Notes: generated from the sequence alone by a model not told the origin. Shown: positions 29,034-39,320, counted from the stretch's first letter. The stretch is 64,000 bases of DNA from Thermoflavimicrobium dichotomicum (GCF_900114055.1 NZ_FORR01000003.1:186001-250000), one strand, 5' to 3'. Numbers and translations: made by a program.

Positions 29034-30176
29034 ATGGCTATTTATCTCGATCATGCAGCAACCACACCGCTTGATCCCAGAGTTCGGGAAGTCATGCTCC
29101 CGTACTTGACGGACTTCTTTGGAAATCCTTCGAGTATTCATCGATTTGGTCGAGAAGTTCGTCAGGCGATAGATCGTGCACGAATGCAAGTAGCAGATGC
29201 CTTGCAAGCGGATCCGAGTCGAATTGTGTTTACCAGCGGGGGTACAGAAGCGGATAATCTGGCGATTATCGGAGTAGCTGCCTGGTATAAGGAACAAGGT
29301 AAAAACCATGTGATTACATCGCAGATTGAGCATCATGCAGTTTTGGATGCATGTAAATATCTGGAAAGAGAAGGGTTTCAAGTTACCTATTTACCTGTAG
29401 ACTCACAAGGAATGATTCGTTTGGCTGACTTGCAACAGGCGATTACTCCGCAAACTTCGCTCATTTCGATTATGTATGGAAATAATGAAGTGGGCACGAT
29501 TCAACCGATTCAGGAGATCGGAGAAATCGCTCGATCAAAAGGTGTGCTGTTTCATACCGATGCTGTACAGGCTTTTGGTATGGAAGAGATCAATGTAGAG
29601 CAGTTACCTGTCGATTTAATGACAGTGTCAGCACATAAAATTAATGGCCCCAAAGGTGTAGGAGCATTATATTTTTCCAAAAACGTTCACCTGTTACCAA
29701 GAGTCTTTGGAGGAGCCCAAGAAAAGCGGCGCAGACCTGGTACAGAAAACGTCCCTGGGATCGTTGGTTTTGGAAAAGCAGCAGAAATTGCCAAAGCAGA
29801 ACGAACACAGCATCGTGAGCATATGTGGCATCTGCGAAAGCGCTTTTTGGATGAACTGACAGCTCAAGGTGTATCGTTTGTAGTAAATGGTCACCCGGAT
29901 CTAACGTTGCCGCATATTTGCAATATCAGCTTTCCGGGGATGGAAACAGAAACACTGCTCATTAATTTTGATTTGGAAGGAATTGCTTGTTCTAGCAGTT
30001 CTGCATGTACTTCAGGTACATTAACCGTATCGCATGTGTTAAAGGCCATGCGGTTACCTGAGGAAAGAACCCGTTCGGCTGTTCGTTTTAGCTTTGGCAA
30101 AGGGAATACCGAGTTGGAAATGGAACAGGCAGCCGAGAAAACAGCGAAAATCATCCGTAGACTGACGACTTCCTAG
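29034..30176 (+). CDS. Cysteine desulfurase (NifS/IscS type)
   Basis: This 380-residue PLP enzyme is of the IscS/NifS class V aminotransferase family. It has the LDHAATTP start, SAHKINGPKG with the PLP lysine, and the mobile loop CSSSSACTSGT with the catalytic cysteine. It transfers sulfur from cysteine to acceptor proteins for tRNA thiolation or Fe-S assembly. In B. subtilis the equivalent gene (yrvO) is followed by mnmA. Here mnmA is not adjacent, and a small unknown protein gene takes its place. Confidence 0.93.
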   Translation: MAIYLDHAATTPLDPRVREVMLPYLTDFFGNPSSIHRFGREVRQAIDRARMQVADALQADPSRIVFTSGGTEADNLAIIGVAAWYKEQGKNHVITSQIEHHAVLDACKYLEREGFQVTYLPVDSQGMIRLADLQQAITPQTSLISIMYGNNEVGTIQPIQEIGEIARSKGVLFHTDAVQAFGMEEINVEQLPVDLMTVSAHKINGPKGVGALYFSKNVHLLPRVFGGAQEKRRRPGTENVPGIVGFGKAAEIAKAERTQHREHMWHLRKRFLDELTAQGVSFVVNGHPDLTLPHICNISFPGMETETLLINFDLEGIACSSSSACTSGTLTVSHVLKAMRLPEERTRSAVRFSFGKGNTELEMEQAAEKTAKIIRRLTTS

Positions 30177-30212
30177 GGAGAGCAAGTTTATAAAGAGAAA
30201 GGAAGAGATACA

Positions 30213-30698
30213 TTGAATCTCAATAAAATGGAAGACTGGGAAAAAGAGGTAGATAGCATTAACTGGAAGTCGATGCTCGAAGAGATAGATGAAGCGCTAT
30301 TGGACAACTTGGCAGTAGAAATAGGATTTCGTACTTATGAACAGTTGGAAGAGGTATCTGAACTGGTTGTGGATGATTATTATATCTGTCATTTATCAGA
30401 CGGACGCTGGGTCTGGTGGAATCCGAATGAATATGCGACAAAAGACCCTGAGTATTTTCACAGCCTTGAGGAAATCAAGCAATTTATTGCTGACTTTCTT
30501 CAATTGGATCCAGAGAAGATGAAACAATTGGAAGAAGGACTGGCACAAGTACGTCAAACCAAAAAATGCTTGTATTGTGAATATGAATATGACCCAGAAG
30601 CGATTGAGCATTCGGGTCAGGCACTACAGGGATTTTGTTCAACAGAATGTGCAGTTGAAATGAAAAAAATGCGAGCAAAAGAGGAAATAAATAGATAG
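30213..30698 (+). CDS. Unknown protein with C-terminal zinc-ribbon-like cysteines
   Basis: This acidic 161-residue protein has a C-terminal cluster CLYC...GFCSTEC that could bind zinc. The middle part (ICHLSDGRWVWWNPNEYA) is rich in aromatics. It has no signal or membrane segment. It lies between the cysteine desulfurase and recD2, followed by a terminator, and is preceded by AGAAAGGAAGAG before a TTG start. I do not recognise the family. A role linked to sulfur transfer or tRNA modification is only suggested by position. Confidence 0.7.
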   Translation: MNLNKMEDWEKEVDSINWKSMLEEIDEALLDNLAVEIGFRTYEQLEEVSELVVDDYYICHLSDGRWVWWNPNEYATKDPEYFHSLEEIKQFIADFLQLDPEKMKQLEEGLAQVRQTKKCLYCEYEYDPEAIEHSGQALQGFCSTECAVEMKKMRAKEEINR

Positions 30699-30703
30699 CA
30701 AAC

Positions 30704-30726
30704 GACCTCTTTCGTGAGGTCATTTT
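30704..30726 (+). terminator. Rho-independent terminator, first of a pair
   Basis: GACCTC-TTTCGT-GAGGTC is followed by ATTTT, just after the unknown gene's stop codon. A near copy lies at 30821. Confidence 0.7.
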
Positions 30727-30732
30727 GAGACT

Positions 30733-30813
30733 GTTGACAGATGTACTTCAGGGGCTGGGAGAGCCCCAGCTGATGAAAAAGCATGAATTTGAAATAAAAA
30801 GTACATTGTCAAC
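30733..30813. repeat. Inverted-repeat element between twin terminators
   Basis: Terminal arms GTTGACAGATGTACTT (30733-30748) and AAGTACATTGTCAAC (30799-30813) are complementary apart from one extra base. Inside is a GC-rich hairpin (GGGGCT...AGCCCC, from 30751). No open frame fits. It may be a miniature transposable element or a small structured RNA. Confidence 0.6.
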
Positions 30814-30820
30814 AACCTGG

Positions 30821-30849
30821 AAATGACCTCTTCTTTGAGGTCATTTTTT
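30821..30849 (+). terminator. Rho-independent terminator, second of a pair
   Basis: AAATGACCTC-TTCTTT-GAGGTCATTT is followed by T6, with the same stem sequence as the hairpin at 30704. It lies just before the recD2 ribosome site. Confidence 0.75.
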
Positions 30850-30867
30850 AAGAGGATGTGTAAGTAA

Positions 30868-33123
30868 ATGACCCAAGAACAACTGGAACTATTTTCTGAA
30901 AGTTATATCAAGGGTTCTTTTATTCAGGAAATTTTCTACAATGAAGAAAATGGCTATGGTGTCTATTTACTGAAAGTCCATGAAACATCTTTATCTCTGG
31001 ATGATGAAGAAATGATCGTGGTAGGTCATCTCTTGCGTCCTCATTTGGAAGAAGAAATATATACCTGTTACGGTGAATTGCGGAAACATCCCCGGTTTGG
31101 TTTACAGTTTCATATACAGCGCATCAAAAAGGAGATGCCGCAAACCGAGGAAGCGATTGTAAAATATTTGTCCAGTGATTTATTTCCTGGCATCGGAAAA
31201 AAGATCGCCAAGCGAATTGTGGATCATTTAGGTATGGAGGCATTGGACAAAATCGCAGCCAATCCGGATGTATTAACAGAAATCAAAGGGATTTCAAAGA
31301 ATCGTGCACAAGAAATAGCGGATAGTTTAAATGAGCATCATGCTTTGGAACAAGCGATGGTTTTTCTTTATCAGTTAGGATTGGGGCCTGCCATGGCTTT
31401 AAAAATTGTACAATTGTATAAACATCATACCATTTCGATGATTAAAGAGAATCCGTATCGGCTCATTGATGATGTGGAGGGTATTGGCTTTCGGCGTGCT
31501 GATGAACTGGCGCAGCAACAAGGGATGGCAGAAGATGCACCCGAGCGATTGCGTGCAGCTATTTTGTATGTGCTAAAAGAAGCTTCACAGTCAGAAGGGC
31601 ATGTATTTTTAACAAAAGATCAATTGATGGCAAGAGTGGATGAACTGTTAGGGGAAGGGATTTTTTCTGATAAGATTCAGCAAGAGACTCTTGGCCAGCT
31701 GGTTCAGGATGAGCGGATTTATGCTGAAGAAGATCGTTATTATTTACCCTCCCTGTTTTATGCAGAAGTCGGAATGGCTCATCGTGTGAAGGATTTGTTG
31801 TCCCAAGAATTAGAACATACTTTCCCTATGGCAGAACTGTATCGGGTAATTGGTGAAATCGAAGAGGAATGGAATGTAAGTTATGCGGATCGACAGCGTG
31901 AAGCCATGATCACGGCTCTTTCATCTCCTCTCATGATATTGACAGGTGGACCAGGGACAGGAAAAACCACTGTTATCAAAGGAATTTGTCAAATGTATGC
32001 TCGCCTGTTCGAGTGCTCGATCGATCCACAAGACTATGAAGGGACAGATCGGCCGTTTCCCATTCGATTGGTGGCACCAACCGGACGGGCGGCGAAACGA
32101 ATGTCTGAGGCGACTGGGTTACCAGCCATGACGATTCACCGTTTACTGGGCTGGAAAGGTGATTTTTTTGAACATGATGCGATGAATCCGATCAGCGGCT
32201 CATTATTGATTGTGGACGAGGTCTCCATGCTGGATATTTGGCTGGCCAATCAATTATTTCGTGCCATTCCGAAAGGGATGCAAGTCATTTTGGTGGGAGA
32301 TCAGGATCAGCTTCCATCAGTCGGTCCAGGGAAAGTATTGTATCATTTGTTACAAGTCAAAGAAATTCCACGAGTAGAGCTTACTGAGATTTTTCGCCAG
32401 GCAGAGGGTTCTTCCATTATTCGTCTGGCTCATGCAGTAAAAAATGGGGAAGCTCCTGATGATTTATTGGAAAAATATCCGGATCGACGTTTTTTTCCCT
32501 GTCGGCGAGATCAGGCACTCCATGTGATATTGCAAACATACATGAGTGCGATTCGACGCGGTTATACTTTGTTTGATGTACAAGTGTTAGCTCCTATTTA
32601 TAAGGGACCTGTCGGTGTAGACCGGATTAATCAGGAAATACAGCAAGCCATCAATCCACCGGATCCACAGAAAAAGGAGATCAAATGGGGAGATTCCCTG
32701 TTTCGGCTTGGGGATAAAGTATTACAATTGGTGAATCATCCAGAACACCCTGTATATAACGGGGATATGGGGATCATCTCTGCCATTGATGAGCAAGCTG
32801 GGCCCGATCAGCCTGTATTATGGGTCTTATATGATCAACAATTGGAGGTGCCCTATAAGCGAACTCAGCTAAATCAAATCACTTTGGCTTATGCGTGTTC
32901 TGTTCATAAAGCCCAGGGATCCGAATTCCCGATTGTGATCTTTCCCATTCTCCAAGCGTATCGGCGGATGTTAGAACGGAATCTAATCTACACTGGGATT
33001 ACGCGAAGCAAGTCATACCTCATATTGTGTGGTGAAAAAGAGGCATTTACTCAAGGAATCAAGCGACAACGCGGTGAGGATCGCAATAGTCGGTTAAAGA
33101 GCCTGATTGAAGAAGAGTGGTGA
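30868..33123 (+). CDS. recD2: RecD2-like ATP-dependent DNA helicase
   Basis: This 751-residue superfamily 1B helicase has an N-terminal OB-like region, helix-hairpin-helix repeats (FPGIGKKIAKRI, LTEIKGISKNRA, VEGIGFRRADE), Walker A GGPGTGKTT near residue 360 and motif II IVDEVSML. The C-terminal SH3-like and motif VI region is YTGITRSK. It moves 5' to 3' on single-stranded DNA and acts in mismatch and replication-fork repair. AGAGGATG precedes the ATG. In B. subtilis the same gene precedes yrrD, as here. Confidence 0.95.
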   Translation: MTQEQLELFSESYIKGSFIQEIFYNEENGYGVYLLKVHETSLSLDDEEMIVVGHLLRPHLEEEIYTCYGELRKHPRFGLQFHIQRIKKEMPQTEEAIVKYLSSDLFPGIGKKIAKRIVDHLGMEALDKIAANPDVLTEIKGISKNRAQEIADSLNEHHALEQAMVFLYQLGLGPAMALKIVQLYKHHTISMIKENPYRLIDDVEGIGFRRADELAQQQGMAEDAPERLRAAILYVLKEASQSEGHVFLTKDQLMARVDELLGEGIFSDKIQQETLGQLVQDERIYAEEDRYYLPSLFYAEVGMAHRVKDLLSQELEHTFPMAELYRVIGEIEEEWNVSYADRQREAMITALSSPLMILTGGPGTGKTTVIKGICQMYARLFECSIDPQDYEGTDRPFPIRLVAPTGRAAKRMSEATGLPAMTIHRLLGWKGDFFEHDAMNPISGSLLIVDEVSMLDIWLANQLFRAIPKGMQVILVGDQDQLPSVGPGKVLYHLLQVKEIPRVELTEIFRQAEGSSIIRLAHAVKNGEAPDDLLEKYPDRRFFPCRRDQALHVILQTYMSAIRRGYTLFDVQVLAPIYKGPVGVDRINQEIQQAINPPDPQKKEIKWGDSLFRLGDKVLQLVNHPEHPVYNGDMGIISAIDEQAGPDQPVLWVLYDQQLEVPYKRTQLNQITLAYACSVHKAQGSEFPIVIFPILQAYRRMLERNLIYTGITRSKSYLILCGEKEAFTQGIKRQRGEDRNSRLKSLIEEEW

Positions 33124-33220
33124 AAGAAATCAATTGCTGTAAACAGAATGGAAAACAGTTCCCTGTATGCCTCCTTGAACGCAATCCATACTAAGAGTAG
33201 CGAAAGGAGGCTGATTCCTT

Positions 33221-33724
33221 TTGCTTAACTCTCAAGAAGTGATGGGTCTTTCTGTGATTCATCTAAAAACAGGGAAAAAAATGGGGACAGTGACGGATCT
33301 TCTCTTTGATGAGACACAAAAACTGTGCGGATTATTGATTGAGAATGGCGGTTGGTTAAGAAAAAGACGGTGGTTACCCATCAAAGAAGTTTATTCGATC
33401 GGGAAAGATGCCGTTTTGGTTCACAGCGAAGATGCCTTGCAACCATTGGATTCTTCCACCAAAAGTTGGACAGGGGTGTTATCCGGGCAAAAGAAATTAA
33501 GAGGTTTACCCGTTATTTTGTCCAATGGATGTGAAATTGGGCGGTTAGAAAATGTCTATTTTATGGAAGAAGTGGGAACGCTGGTAGGGTACGAGCTTTC
33601 TGATGGCTGGATGAATGATCTGAAAGATGGACGAAAAATGTTAAAGTCCAACTCACCACTTGTCTGGGGTGAAGATGTGTTAATTGCCCCAGTTGACCAG
33701 ATTCAGTTAAAAGATAAGAAATAA
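33221..33724 (+). CDS. yrrD: PRC-barrel domain protein YrrD
   Basis: This 167-residue protein has two PRC-barrel-like repeats: GLSVIHLKTGKKMGTVTDLLFD at the N-terminus and GLPVILSNGCEIGRLENVYF in the second half. The family includes photosynthetic reaction centre H subunits and ribosome maturation proteins, but YrrD function is unknown. The start is TTG at 33221, ten bases after AAAGGAGG. It lies downstream of recD2 as in B. subtilis, followed at once by a zinc-ribbon gene. Confidence 0.85.
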   Translation: MLNSQEVMGLSVIHLKTGKKMGTVTDLLFDETQKLCGLLIENGGWLRKRRWLPIKEVYSIGKDAVLVHSEDALQPLDSSTKSWTGVLSGQKKLRGLPVILSNGCEIGRLENVYFMEEVGTLVGYELSDGWMNDLKDGRKMLKSNSPLVWGEDVLIAPVDQIQLKDKK

Positions 33725-33738
33725 AGGGTGGAAGAACG

Positions 33739-33939
33739 ATGTTGCTTCGCTGTCCCAACTGCCATTCTCACGACTTGGGAAGAGTAGGAACCAATCAGCA
33801 TTATTGTTGGCATTGTTTTATTGAAATGACAACGGAAAATGATCGAATCTGTTCAGTTTTTCAGGTCGAAGAAGATGGCAGCCTCACTTCGCTAAATGAT
33901 TTGTTTTTGGATGATTCATCTCAAGAATATTTAGCTTAA
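33739..33939 (+). CDS. Small zinc-ribbon-like protein, 66 residues
   Basis: The N-terminal half has two cysteine pairs, CPNC (residues 5-8) and CWHC, typical of a zinc ribbon. The rest is acidic. The ATG follows GGGTGGAAG with good spacing, 14 bases after yrrD. It is likely cotranscribed with yrrD and the next small gene. The function is unknown. Confidence 0.75.
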   Translation: MLLRCPNCHSHDLGRVGTNQHYCWHCFIEMTTENDRICSVFQVEEDGSLTSLNDLFLDDSSQEYLA

Positions 33940-33951
33940 AGGAGGGGAAGC

Positions 33952-34155
33952 ATGAATCGCAGAATTTCATCTGTTATCCTTATTTTGTTGAGTGTAGTTG
34001 CACTTGTTTTCCCCTTCATAAAGACGCGTAGAATGAAACCCTTGTTCAGACGCAGTTGGTCATGGATCAAACGCATGAAATTGGATATTGTTTTTGGAAG
34101 AGCATTGACGAATCTTTGGAGAAAAAAGATCATGCGACGCCTGCGCTTGGTATAA
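33952..34155 (+). CDS. Small basic membrane-anchored protein, 67 residues
   Basis: One N-terminal hydrophobic helix (about residues 6-23) is followed by a strongly basic tail rich in Arg and Lys. AAAGGAGGGG precedes the ATG. It is the third gene of a small cluster with yrrD and ends at a strong terminator. I do not recognise the family. The tail could contact membrane lipids or nucleic acid. Confidence 0.7.
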   Translation: MNRRISSVILILLSVVALVFPFIKTRRMKPLFRRSWSWIKRMKLDIVFGRALTNLWRKKIMRRLRLV

Positions 34156-34162
34156 TGCAAGA

Positions 34163-34192
34163 ACCTCTGGAGAATATCTCCGGAGGTTTTTT
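34163..34192 (+). terminator. Rho-independent terminator
   Basis: ACCTCTGGAGA and TCTCCGGAGGT form a stem with one mismatch, followed by T6. Confidence 0.9.
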
Positions 34193-34269
34193 GTGGTCAT
34201 AAAAAACTGGGATTTTCCGTATCTTATGGATAAGCAGTAAGAAGCGGTGTTTTACTTGGAGGTGACCCC

Positions 34270-35343
34270 ATGAAGAAATGGACAGAATCGCGTTTGTTAA
34301 CGATTTCTTTACTGATTCTCATCTTTTTGGCGATTCTTTTTTTGTTATCGCATATGGGATCACTATTTAAAGCAATTGGATACTTTATAAAGGCAGTAAT
34401 TGGTCCTTTTTTAATTGCGATGATCATTTCTTATCTTCTAAATCCGATTGTCAATGTACTCAGTCAGCGAATGGTTCCGCGTTCGCTCGCTGTGCTAATT
34501 ATTTATACCTTATTTGTTTCTTCTTTTGTTATATTGGTCATGAATTTATTTCCGATGATTGAAAAGCAGCTCAATGAATTAGCTGAACATTTACCTGAAT
34601 GGAACAGGCGAATTGAGAGCCTGGTAGATGAATACAACCATCATGGTAAAGACATGTTGCCACAAAGTATTCAAATGGGAGTGGAAAGAGCGTTAAAGCG
34701 GATTGAACAGAGTATCAGTGATGGTATTGGCAATATGATGAGTGGAGTGGGGAATACCATCAATCAATTTTTCCTGGCTTTGATTATCCCTTTTCTTGCT
34801 TTTTATATGATGAAAGATGCACGGGATTTAGAGCGATCATTGATTGCGATTTTACCTAGAGATAAGCGGCGGCAGATCGTCCGGCTACTAAAAGATATGG
34901 ATCAGGCATTGGGAAGTTATGTGCGAGGGCAATTCATTGTTTGCCTGGCTGTCGGTTTGCTTGCGTATATTGGTTATTTGATCATTGGACTGCCTTATGC
35001 TTTAATATTGGCCTTGGTAGTCAGTGTGTTTAACATTATCCCTTATCTGGGTCCGTTCATTGGTGCCATTCCTGCTGTTTTAGTAGCGATTTCAGAGGAA
35101 AAAGAGATGGTTATGGGTGTGATTGTGGTCAATTTAATTGTACAAGTCTTGGAGGGAAATATATTATCTCCACAGATTGTAGGACGTACCTTGCATATGC
35201 ATCCTTTATTTATTATTCTGGCTTTACTGGTAGGAGGAGAAATGGGTGGAGCTGTTGGGTTAATATTGGCTGTTCCGATTTTTGCAGTGGGGAAAGTGAT
35301 ATTTGAGCACATTGTGTCTTACTATATTCAACACCGGATTTAG
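34270..35343 (+). CDS. AI-2E/PerM family membrane transporter
   Basis: This 357-residue protein has the AI-2E family layout. Two N-terminal membrane segments are followed by a membrane helix and a large soluble loop (about residues 95-160), and then several segments near the C-terminus. The family signatures are FLIAMIISYLLNPIV, IIPYLGPFIGAIPA and LSPQIVGRTLHMHPL. Members export AI-2 or act as sodium/proton or potassium antiporters; the substrate here is unknown. It corresponds in position to B. subtilis yrrI, upstream of alaS. Confidence 0.88.
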   Translation: MKKWTESRLLTISLLILIFLAILFLLSHMGSLFKAIGYFIKAVIGPFLIAMIISYLLNPIVNVLSQRMVPRSLAVLIIYTLFVSSFVILVMNLFPMIEKQLNELAEHLPEWNRRIESLVDEYNHHGKDMLPQSIQMGVERALKRIEQSISDGIGNMMSGVGNTINQFFLALIIPFLAFYMMKDARDLERSLIAILPRDKRRQIVRLLKDMDQALGSYVRGQFIVCLAVGLLAYIGYLIIGLPYALILALVVSVFNIIPYLGPFIGAIPAVLVAISEEKEMVMGVIVVNLIVQVLEGNILSPQIVGRTLHMHPLFIILALLVGGEMGGAVGLILAVPIFAVGKVIFEHIVSYYIQHRI

Positions 35344-35394
35344 CAGTCTTAAAAATTTTCGTGTTGGCCTATGGTTTTTTCCAAAAAAAGTGTA

Positions 35395-35681
35395 TAATAT
35401 TGTACATATAAATATGGTCAAAGTCGAAATCGTATATCGAAAACATGGTGATGGAACCTGAGTGTCACAGATCGCCGTCAGAGAGGAAAACCCTTAGGCT
35501 GGAAGGTTTTCTCGGTAAGAATGTGATGCGGCCAGTTCCGGAGTGCAGCTAATCCCTGCCGGCGATTTTTCGTCGTTATCGAAATGAAGTGATCATACGA
35601 TGCGATTCGTATGATAATAAGGGTGGTACCGCGGGAAAGCCTTCTCGTCCCTGTATTTAAAGGGGTGATGAAGGTTTTTTT
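35395..35681 (+). promoter_or_regulatory. T-box leader of alaS
   Basis: The T-box core GGGTGGTACCGCGGG (35621-35635) precedes a terminator hairpin with CCTTC/GAAGG arms and T7 (to 35681). A TATAAT -10 element lies near 35393, but I find no convincing -35. A GCAGCU run at about 35544 in the stem I region offers Ala codons (GCA, GCU) as specifier candidates. Uncharged tRNA-Ala would promote antitermination. Confidence 0.88.
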
Positions 35682-35737
35682 ATTTGGGGGAGTTTCTACT
35701 TGAATTCATTGTATTCGATCATTAAAGGAGGATATAT

Positions 35738-38365
35738 ATGAAAGCAGCTGAGATTCGTCGAAAATACCTCGAGTTTTTTGCGGAAAAAGGACATAAAATC
35801 GAACCAAGTGCTTCACTTGTTCCTGTCGATGATCCCAGTCTTTTATGGATTAATAGTGGAGTTGCCACATTAAAAAAGTATTTTGATGGACGATTGACTC
35901 CAGAAAATCCACGGATTGTGAATGCCCAAAAAGCGATTCGTACCAATGACATTGAAAATGTTGGTTACACAGCCAGACATCATACTTTCTTCGAAATGCT
36001 GGGAAACTTCTCAATCGGTGACTATTTTAAAGAAGATGCCATCACTTGGGCATGGGAATTTTTAACGAGCCCGAAATGGCTGGGGTTAGATCCAAACCGT
36101 CTGCATGTAACCATCCATCCCAAAGATGATGAAGCCTACCAAATTTGGCGTGAAAAAATCGGGCTTCCTGAGGAACGTATTGTCAAGCTGGAAGATAACT
36201 TTTGGGATATCGGCGAAGGGCCAAGTGGACCCAATAGTGAGATTTTCTTTGATCGGGGAGAAGCATTTGGAAGCCTGGATGATCCAGAATGTTATCCAGG
36301 TGGAGAAAATGAACGTTTCCTTGAAATTTGGAATCTGGTGTTTTCCCAGTTTAACCATAATCCAGATGGCACCTATACCCCACTGCCAAATAAAAATATA
36401 GATACAGGTATGGGATTGGAACGGATGGCTTCGGTGATGCAAGATGTTCCCACTAACTATGACACGGACTTGTTCCAACCCATTATTCAGGCAACATGTG
36501 CTCGAATAGGAGTTAAGTATGGTGAAGATCGTGAAACGGATATTGCTCTAAAAGTAATTGCCGATCATATTCGTACATTGGTTTTTGCCATCGGAGATGG
36601 AGTTCTTCCTTCCAATGATGGCCGTGGGTATGTGTTGCGCCGGTTGTTACGGAGAGCCGTTCGCTATGGACAAAAATTGGGAATGAATGAGCCATTCCTT
36701 TATGAATTGACAGGCGTAGTAGCTGAAATTATGGTGGATCACTATCCAGAACCTGCAGAGAAAAAGGACTTTATTGAAAAAGTGATTCGTGGAGAAGAAG
36801 AGCGTTTCCTGGAAACATTGGCTGATGGCTTGCGAATTTTGGAAGAAATGATGGACGAGGCCAAGAAAGCAGGTCGGAATACCATTACCGGTGAGGAAGC
36901 ATTTAAATTGTATGATACCTATGGTTTCCCCATCGATTTAACCGAAGATGTGGCAGGTGAACGTGGTTTTAAGGTAGATCATGCCGGATTTGAAAAGGAA
37001 ATGGAGTTGCAGCGCGAACGTGCTCGGGCAGCCAGACAAGAAGTGGATAGCATGAAGGTGCAAGGCGGAGCTTTGGCTGATCTGGAAGTAGAGTCGAAGT
37101 TTATTGGTTATCATGAATGGGAAAGCGTGACGGAAATCAGTGCCATTATTTATGAAGATCAATTGGTTGATTTATTGGGAGCAGGTAAAAAAGGATTGGT
37201 CATCTTAAAAGAGACACCATTTTATGCTGAGAGTGGTGGACAGGTAGCAGATAAAGGATGGATTCGTACAAGTGAGGCAGAATTGCGCGTAGAGGATGTA
37301 CAAAAAGGCCCACGTGGAGAACATGTACATCATGTTGTAGTTGAAAAAGGAGTTATTCGTCAAGGAGAGAAAGTAACAGCTACAATTGATTCGCACTTGC
37401 GTTCACAAATTGTAAAAAATCATACAGCGACACATTTATTGCACAAGGCTTTAAAAGAAGTATTGGGATTACATGTAAATCAGGCTGGTTCGCTGGTTGC
37501 ACCTGATCGTTTGCGTTTTGACTTTACGCATATCCATGCCATGAGCCAAGAAGAAATATCTGAAGTAGAAAGACGGGTCAATGAACAGATCTGGAAAAAT
37601 ATCCAGGTAGAGACCATGATCAAACCGTTAGAAGAAGCCAAAGCAATGGGAGCCATGGCCTTGTTTGGAGAAAAGTACGGTTCAGTGGTACGCGTTGTTC
37701 GTGTGGGAGATTATAGTCTGGAGCTTTGTGGTGGCACCCATGTAAGAAATACTGGCGAAATCGGGCTTTTCAAGATTGTAAGTGAATCAGGAATTGGTTC
37801 GGGAACCCGACGAATTGAAGCAGTAACAGGAAAACGTGCTTTTGAATATTTGGAGGAACAGGTTGGAATCCTAAACCAGGTAGCTCATTTACTCAAATCT
37901 TCGCCACATGATTTATTAGACCGGATTGAACAGTTGCAAAATAGATGTAAGGAGTTGGCGCGGGAAAATGAATCGCTCAAGGCAAAAATGAGTCAGGCCG
38001 CTGCCTCTCAATTACAAAATCAAGTCAAAGAAGTAGCTGGGGTACCTGTATTGGTTGCTCAAGTAGAAGCAAGTGATATGAATAGCTTACGAAAGGTATT
38101 GGATGATCTGCGACAAAAAATAAAAGAAGGAATTATCGTACTCGGGGCAGTAGCAGAAGAAAAAGTGCATTTAGTTGCAGCTGTTTCGCCAAAATATGTT
38201 GCAGAAGGATTCCATGCGGGTAAATTAATTAAAGAAGTTGCCACACAATGTGGAGGCGGAGGCGGTGGACGCCCTGATTTGGCTCAAGCGGGTGGAAAAC
38301 AGCCAGACCGCTTGCCACAAGCGTTGCAATTAGTAGAAGAATGGGTTCAAAAACAAGCGAAATAG
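35738..38365 (+). CDS. alaS: Alanyl-tRNA synthetase
   Basis: This 875-residue enzyme has the class II catalytic core ([43 protein letters not shown]). The editing domain has the zinc site HTATHLLH and CGGTHV. A C-terminal DHHA1 domain contains the [15 protein letters not shown] stretch. It charges tRNA-Ala and hydrolyses misacylated Ser- or Gly-tRNA-Ala. Both active sites look complete. AAAGGAGG precedes the ATG, and the T-box leader controls it. Confidence 0.97.
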   Translation: MKAAEIRRKYLEFFAEKGHKIEPSASLVPVDDPSLLWINSGVATLKKYFDGRLTPENPRIVNAQKAIRTNDIENVGYTARHHTFFEMLGNFSIGDYFKEDAITWAWEFLTSPKWLGLDPNRLHVTIHPKDDEAYQIWREKIGLPEERIVKLEDNFWDIGEGPSGPNSEIFFDRGEAFGSLDDPECYPGGENERFLEIWNLVFSQFNHNPDGTYTPLPNKNIDTGMGLERMASVMQDVPTNYDTDLFQPIIQATCARIGVKYGEDRETDIALKVIADHIRTLVFAIGDGVLPSNDGRGYVLRRLLRRAVRYGQKLGMNEPFLYELTGVVAEIMVDHYPEPAEKKDFIEKVIRGEEERFLETLADGLRILEEMMDEAKKAGRNTITGEEAFKLYDTYGFPIDLTEDVAGERGFKVDHAGFEKEMELQRERARAARQEVDSMKVQGGALADLEVESKFIGYHEWESVTEISAIIYEDQLVDLLGAGKKGLVILKETPFYAESGGQVADKGWIRTSEAELRVEDVQKGPRGEHVHHVVVEKGVIRQGEKVTATIDSHLRSQIVKNHTATHLLHKALKEVLGLHVNQAGSLVAPDRLRFDFTHIHAMSQEEISEVERRVNEQIWKNIQVETMIKPLEEAKAMGAMALFGEKYGSVVRVVRVGDYSLELCGGTHVRNTGEIGLFKIVSESGIGSGTRRIEAVTGKRAFEYLEEQVGILNQVAHLLKSSPHDLLDRIEQLQNRCKELARENESLKAKMSQAAASQLQNQVKEVAGVPVLVAQVEASDMNSLRKVLDDLRQKIKEGIIVLGAVAEEKVHLVAAVSPKYVAEGFHAGKLIKEVATQCGGGGGGRPDLAQAGGKQPDRLPQALQLVEEWVQKQAK

Positions 38366-38622
38366 TGTAGGGATCTCAAAAACAAGAGGTTAATTATTTC
38401 AAACGTGCTCAATGGTCCCTTTCTCAAGTGCTGGTTTAGCAGTAATCATATTCTTGATGGAGGGGTCATTGAGCCAATTTATCACCAAATCTTGCATTTA
38501 TCCATCCAGTTATATTTTCTTTTTGGATTCCCGTACAAAGCAAACAACCTTATCCCATGTCATTTGTTTTTTTCGATTTCACCATAAAATTGTCGTCCAT
38601 GAGGAGAGGAGATGAGTAATCC

Positions 38623-38880
38623 ATGGATGATAAAACCATGCAGTTCAATTTTCATGGTGAGAAGGAGTCAAGCCCGCGTGAAGTATTGATTCATGTGTAT
38701 GGAGCGTTGAAAGAAAAGGGGTACAACCCGATTAACCAGATTGTCGGATATTTGATTTCGGGAGATCCAGCCTATATTCCACGTCATAATAATGCGAGAA
38801 CACTGATTCGAAAACTGGAGCGAGATGAATTAATTGAGGAATTAGTGAAATTCTATCTAGAAAGGAACTCAGAAGATTGA
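38623..38880 (+). CDS. ireB: IreB family regulatory phosphoprotein
   Basis: This 85-residue protein matches the IreB (DUF965, YrzL) family nearly end to end: [32 protein letters not shown] and [13 protein letters not shown]. In Enterococcus it is a substrate of the PASTA kinase IreK and affects cephalosporin resistance. The N-terminal threonine in the KTMQF region is the likely phosphosite. It overlaps ruvX by four bases, the conserved alaS-ireB-ruvX order. Confidence 0.95.
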   Translation: MDDKTMQFNFHGEKESSPREVLIHVYGALKEKGYNPINQIVGYLISGDPAYIPRHNNARTLIRKLERDELIEELVKFYLERNSED

Positions 38881-39320
38881 GCTTGACCACCAGTAAAAGA
38901 GTGATGGGCCTGGATTTGGGCGAAAGACGGGTAGGTGTTGCCGTAAGTGATGAATTAGGCTGGACAGCACAAGGAATAGCAGTCATTCATCGGGATGATT
39001 CATCCAGTTGGCTTGACCAACTGGATGAATTAGTTCATCAATACCAAATTAAAGCCATTGTGATCGGGCTTCCGCGGAATATGGATGGAAGTATTGGGCC
39101 ACGTGGTGAAGCTTGTAAACAAATGGCTGAGGTTTTGCAAAATCGTTACCATTTACCCGTTCATTTGTGGGATGAACGTCTATCAACTGCCGCTGTCGAA
39201 CGTACCCTGATTGAAGCGGATGTCAGTCGGAAAAAGCGAAAAAAAGTCATTGATCAAATGGCGGCGTCTTGGATTTTACAGGGATATCTTGATGCTCAGG
39301 GAGGTCGTATGCATGTCTGA
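38877..39320 (+). CDS. ruvX: Pre-16S rRNA nuclease / Holliday junction resolvase-like RuvX (YqgF)
   Basis: This 147-residue RNase H-fold protein has the YqgF signatures [16 protein letters not shown] (first acidic residue), [11 protein letters not shown], and [12 protein letters not shown] with a late DQMAAS acid. YqgF is essential for 16S rRNA 5' end processing in E. coli; resolvase activity has also been proposed. The TTG start overlaps the ireB stop, with AAAGGAAC upstream. It is part of the ireB-ruvX-DUF1292 operon. Confidence 0.93.
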   Translation: MSLTTSKRVMGLDLGERRVGVAVSDELGWTAQGIAVIHRDDSSSWLDQLDELVHQYQIKAIVIGLPRNMDGSIGPRGEACKQMAEVLQNRYHLPVHLWDERLSTAAVERTLIEADVSRKKRKKVIDQMAASWILQGYLDAQGGRMHV

